A stretch of DNA of 32,521 nucleotides, taken from assembly GCA_046303115.1 (NCBI GenBank), contig JBKCGZ010000091.1, positions 1-32,521 of the forward strand. Direction: 5' to 3'. The notes beneath the pieces are model-generated. The model was not told where the DNA came from and ran no database searches. It saw only the letters and a program-made list of their open reading frames with translations. The stretch is from CAINEC01 sp046303115. Lineage in GTDB: Bacteria > Bacteroidota > Bacteroidia > AKYH767-A > OLB10. The translations under genes were made by a program, and so were the position numbers. Of this stretch, positions 30,061 through 32,521 are shown piece after piece (the first letter of the stretch is position 1; the number at the start of each line of letters is the position of its first letter).

Positions 30061-30735
30061 TTAACCACCGATCCATTGAATCTCATCGGATTCATAGACG
30101 ATTGTGTTATTTGCACTGTTTGATATGCGCCACATGGCCATGGCAATTACGTCATGATCAATTGCTCGGTATCTTTTGAATTTACCAATCAAAAGAAATG
30201 AAAACAGATTTAAAAATACGCTCGAAACAAGCTCTTTCCATCTAAATTCTTTTCGAGGGCCTTTAATTAAAGAAGGTCGCAAAAATGCCGTTTTAGAAAT
30301 CTTGTAACTGGATACGCAATTCTCCATTTCTCCTTTGGTACGCAGATAAAAATTACTGCTGCTAGCATCGGCTCCTATTGAGGAGATAACGACTAGGCTT
30401 TTTACCTGATATTGGGCTGCCAACTTTGCTAATGTCTCAGGAATACCGAAATCTACTTTCCTGAAAGCCTCTTGAGAGCCAGCGGTTTTTATAATTGTTC
30501 CGATGCAGCAGAACACAGTATGTACCGCTTCAAAATGACTTTCGATTTGATCAGGATTAGCAAAATCAGTCGATACGAATTTGATTTTGGAAGATTTTAG
30601 GGCCGGCTCGGAGCGACCTAAAACGATAATTTCTTGAACAGTTATCTCTTTTGTTAGTATCTCGAGTAAGGCGCCTCCCACCAAACCTGTTGCACCAGCA
30701 ACAAGCACTTTTTGAGTCAAAGAGTTGGAAATCAT
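30061..30735 (-). CDS. NAD(P)-binding atypical SDR, HTATIP2-like oxidoreductase
   Basis: The product has 224 residues. VLVAGATGLVGGALLEIL carries the GxxGxxG dinucleotide-binding motif of atypical short-chain dehydrogenases. FCCIGTIIKTAG, VISSIGADASSSNFYLRTKG (with YxxxK at the end) and AFLRPSLIKGPRKEFRWKE are the family blocks of HTATIP2/TIP30-like and YbjT-like NAD(P)H-binding proteins. These enzymes have poorly defined substrates, and some may act only as redox sensors. The start ATG 30735 lies about 24 bases after an exact -7 box. The gene ends 115 bases before the glycan operon and has no terminator I can see, so read-through into the operon is possible. It is divergent from the TPR gene. 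Confidence 0.82.
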   Translation of the reverse strand: MISNSLTQKVLVAGATGLVGGALLEILTKEITVQEIIVLGRSEPALKSSKIKFVSTDFANPDQIESHFEAVHTVFCCIGTIIKTAGSQEAFRKVDFGIPETLAKLAAQYQVKSLVVISSIGADASSSNFYLRTKGEMENCVSSYKISKTAFLRPSLIKGPRKEFRWKELVSSVFLNLFSFLLIGKFKRYRAIDHDVIAMAMWRISNSANNTIVYESDEIQWIGG

Positions 30736-30758
30736 ATAAAAAGGATTTTATTAGGACG

Positions 30759-30766
30759 CAAATCTA
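30759..30766 (-). promoter_or_regulatory. -7 promoter box of the SDR gene
   Basis: Read leftward this is TAGATTTG followed by C, an exact match, 23 bases before ATG 30735. It is part of a divergent control region with the TPR gene. No -33 TTG stands at the usual distance. Confidence 0.5.
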
Positions 30767-30841
30767 AAAACTATTTGAATTTTCAGCGTAATTTATTCCA
30801 TATTCAGATAAAAATTGTGAGGATTTAAAGGTATTATTTGC

Positions 30842-30849
30842 TAAATTTG
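30842..30849 (+). promoter_or_regulatory. -7 promoter box of the TPR gene
   Basis: TAAATTTG is an exact TAnnTTTG match, ending 20 bases before ATG 30870. TTG at 30815-30817 is 24 bases upstream, slightly far for a -33 element. Confidence 0.5.
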
Positions 30850-30869
30850 TAAGAGTACAAAAAGCGGCT

Positions 30870-32282
30870 ATGTTTGAAGATCAGGGACCATTTGAGGATA
30901 ATGAATTTTTAGGAAACTCTTTGAAGAAATTCGAAGAGATGAGGAGGCGTAAAACCCAGTACTTTTTTGATGTCGATACCCTTTTAAATTTAATTGATCA
31001 TTACTTAGAGTGTTTGGACTTTGACAGCGCTGACGAGGTGACGAATTATGCGAGAAGCATACATCCTGACAGCACCGGATTTATTCTGAAAGAAGCTGAA
31101 CTTCTGGCGATGAAAGGCAAGAAAGAAAAAGCATTAGCGGCTTTAGAAAAAGTAGAACGCGTATCCCCTTTCGATCCTGAAGTCTTTGTTATCAAAGGAA
31201 ATATCTATTCTATCCTTCAAATTTTCGATTCTGCTATCTCAAGTTATAAAAAAGCTTTAAGCTTAGCTGATGAGCAAAAAGATGATATTTATTTCCGAAT
31301 TGGAATTGCCTATCAAAGCTTAGGTAATTTTAATCTTGCTTTAGACAATTACATCTTGTGCTTGACTGATAATCCCGCTCACGAAGGATGTATCAGTGAA
31401 GTGGTTGCTTGTTGTGAATTTGCAAATACTTTCGATAAAGGAATTAACTTGATTAATTCTATCATCGACGATGATCCTTATTATTACATTGCATGGTATC
31501 ATTTAGGTGAGCTTTACACCAAGCAAGGCGACTTTGAAAAAGCTTTAAAGGCATTTGATTATTGTTTGTTAATTAACGATCGATTTGCACCAGCGTACTT
31601 GGATATGGCGCAGGTTTATCTGATGAATGAGCAATTTGAAGAATCAATTACCGCTTATAAAACAGCATTCGAATATTGCCATCCTGATGCCTATACCTAC
31701 TACAATCTTGGAGAATGTTACGAGCAGTTGAAGAAGTGGGATGAAGCAAGGGATTATTACCAAAAAGCAATTAAGTCGGACCCATTCATGGCGCAAGCAT
31801 GGTACGGCATAGGCGTTACTTACGAGGAAGAAGAGAGATGGTACGAAGCGATGTATTATATCAAGAAAGCCCTCGAAAATGATGATCAAAACGGAGAATA
31901 CTGGTTGGCTTTAGGCGACTGTGAATATCAATTAGGCAATTTTCCAGAGGCCGATGATTGCTACAGCAAATCAATAAAGGTTGATCCGGATAATGTAGAT
32001 GCCTGGATTGCTTATAGTGACTTATTGCACGATTATAATTTAAATCATCGTGCGGTAGCTTTATTAGTGCAAGGATTAGCACACCATCAAGGAAATATTG
32101 AAATGCATTATCGAATTGTAGCTTATCTATTCTTGATTGGAAATATCGAAACGTGCATGGCAGAATTAGAAAGAGCCTTACAAATAGATTACAACCAGCA
32201 TCGTATAATATTTGAAATTGCTCCGGCAATGTTAAACGATGAACGAACAAATTGGATTATAAATACAAATAAAAATATATGA
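30870..32282 (+). CDS. Cytosolic TPR-repeat protein
   Basis: The product has 470 residues and no signal peptide or membrane segment. Nearly the whole length is TPR repeats: for example AWYHLGELYTKQGDFEKALK, PAYLDMAQVYLMNEQFEES, YTYYNLGECYEQLKKWDEAR, QAWYGIGVTYEEEERWYEAM and EYWLALGDCEYQLGNFPEAD, about ten in all. The N-terminus is acidic (FEDQGPFEDNEF) and the protein is strongly acidic overall. Such scaffolds usually gather other proteins; the partner is unknown. The TGA stop overlaps the ATG of the phosphosulfolactate synthase-like gene (ATGA), indicating an operon and possible functional coupling. I recall similar TPR proteins next to this synthase in other Bacteroidota, but that would need a search. 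Confidence 0.8.
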   Translation: MFEDQGPFEDNEFLGNSLKKFEEMRRRKTQYFFDVDTLLNLIDHYLECLDFDSADEVTNYARSIHPDSTGFILKEAELLAMKGKKEKALAALEKVERVSPFDPEVFVIKGNIYSILQIFDSAISSYKKALSLADEQKDDIYFRIGIAYQSLGNFNLALDNYILCLTDNPAHEGCISEVVACCEFANTFDKGINLINSIIDDDPYYYIAWYHLGELYTKQGDFEKALKAFDYCLLINDRFAPAYLDMAQVYLMNEQFEESITAYKTAFEYCHPDAYTYYNLGECYEQLKKWDEARDYYQKAIKSDPFMAQAWYGIGVTYEEEERWYEAMYYIKKALENDDQNGEYWLALGDCEYQLGNFPEADDCYSKSIKVDPDNVDAWIAYSDLLHDYNLNHRAVALLVQGLAHHQGNIEMHYRIVAYLFLIGNIETCMAELERALQIDYNQHRIIFEIAPAMLNDERTNWIINTNKNI

Positions 32283-32521
32283 TGAATTTTCACTTATCAC
32301 ATGTTCCTGAAAGAACAGATAAACCTCGTCAAGCGGGTTTAACAATGGTTATGGATAAAGGTTTAAGCATTAAAGAATGTGAAAACCTTGTTGATGGATC
32401 AGGACCTTTTATTGATATCGTAAAACTTGGCTTTGGTTCTTCAATGGTTACGCCAAATTTAGAGCGTAAACTAGCATTCTTCAAAGAGGCAAAAATCCCA
32501 GTTTATTTCGGAGGAACTTTA
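32279..32521 (+). CDS. Phosphosulfolactate synthase-like protein, N-terminal part (cut by window edge)
   Basis: About 80 codons are present. The sequence KPRQAGLTMVMDKGLSIKE, then GPFIDIVKLGFGSSMV and IPVYFGGTL match the conserved N-terminal half of the ComA family, TIM-barrel enzymes that add sulfite to phosphoenolpyruvate to give phosphosulfolactate. In methanogens this starts coenzyme M synthesis; in Bacillus the homologue makes sulfolactate. In Bacteroidota a link to sulfonate or sulfonolipid metabolism is conceivable but unproven here. Two in-frame ATGs, 32279 and 32282, are possible; the first overlaps the TPR stop as ATGA. The rest of the gene lies outside the window. Confidence 0.82.
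   Translation, partial: MMNFHLSHVPERTDKPRQAGLTMVMDKGLSIKECENLVDGSGPFIDIVKLGFGSSMVTPNLERKLAFFKEAKIPVYFGGTL

Overview
The window looks like a chromosomal segment of a low-G+C Bacteroidota bacterium (Flavobacteriia/Sphingobacteriia/Chitinophagia type). Four independent signs support this. Two proteins carry C-terminal domains of the type IX secretion system (T9SS) kind. Lipoproteins carry acidic or lysine-rich residues after the lipid cysteine. Signal peptides often end in xAQ. Copies of the Bacteroidota -7 promoter box (TAnnTTTG) sit about 7 to 30 bases before many start codons, which leaves very short leaders and helps choose starts. No rRNA, tRNA, CRISPR array, insertion sequence or prophage was seen.

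Layout. Positions 1-371 hold the possible N-terminus of a leftward gene and a decayed or doubtful coding fragment. Positions 372-7243 hold mostly housekeeping or lineage-specific genes: a GT9 heptosyltransferase-like enzyme, a YceI protein, two proteins of unknown role, a small exported protein, a TIGR02757 protein, a TPR protein with a small exported partner, and a lipoprotein FKBP prolyl isomerase. The gene-free stretch 4484-4829 carries terminators, an A+T-rich inverted repeat and a candidate small RNA. Positions 7376-16196 hold uvrB with a rightward run (membrane protein, TolB-like propeller protein, FAD oxidoreductase), facing a leftward pair of uvrA and a Ste24-like membrane protease.

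Positions 16286-29945 are the most interesting part: one tightly packed leftward nine-gene cluster that ends at a strong terminator. In transcription order it encodes a GH-A clan glycosidase or transglycosidase, two outer-membrane beta-barrels, a glycan-binding-like surface lipoprotein, a CBM11-like lipoprotein, a GH3 beta-glucosidase, a GH16 lipoprotein, and two T9SS proteins made mainly of three and five copies of a ~102-residue Trp-rich domain with four cysteines. Start and stop codons overlap or nearly touch through most of it. It reads as a beta-glucan (probably beta-1,3- or mixed-linkage) capture and breakdown system, but it has no SusC/SusD pair and no local regulator. The repeat domain and the two barrels may be the undescribed parts.

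Positions 30061-32521 hold an NAD(P)-binding SDR-like protein and, divergently, a TPR protein overlapping the start of a phosphosulfolactate synthase-like gene that is cut by the window edge.

All functions are inferred from reading the proteins; no searches were run.
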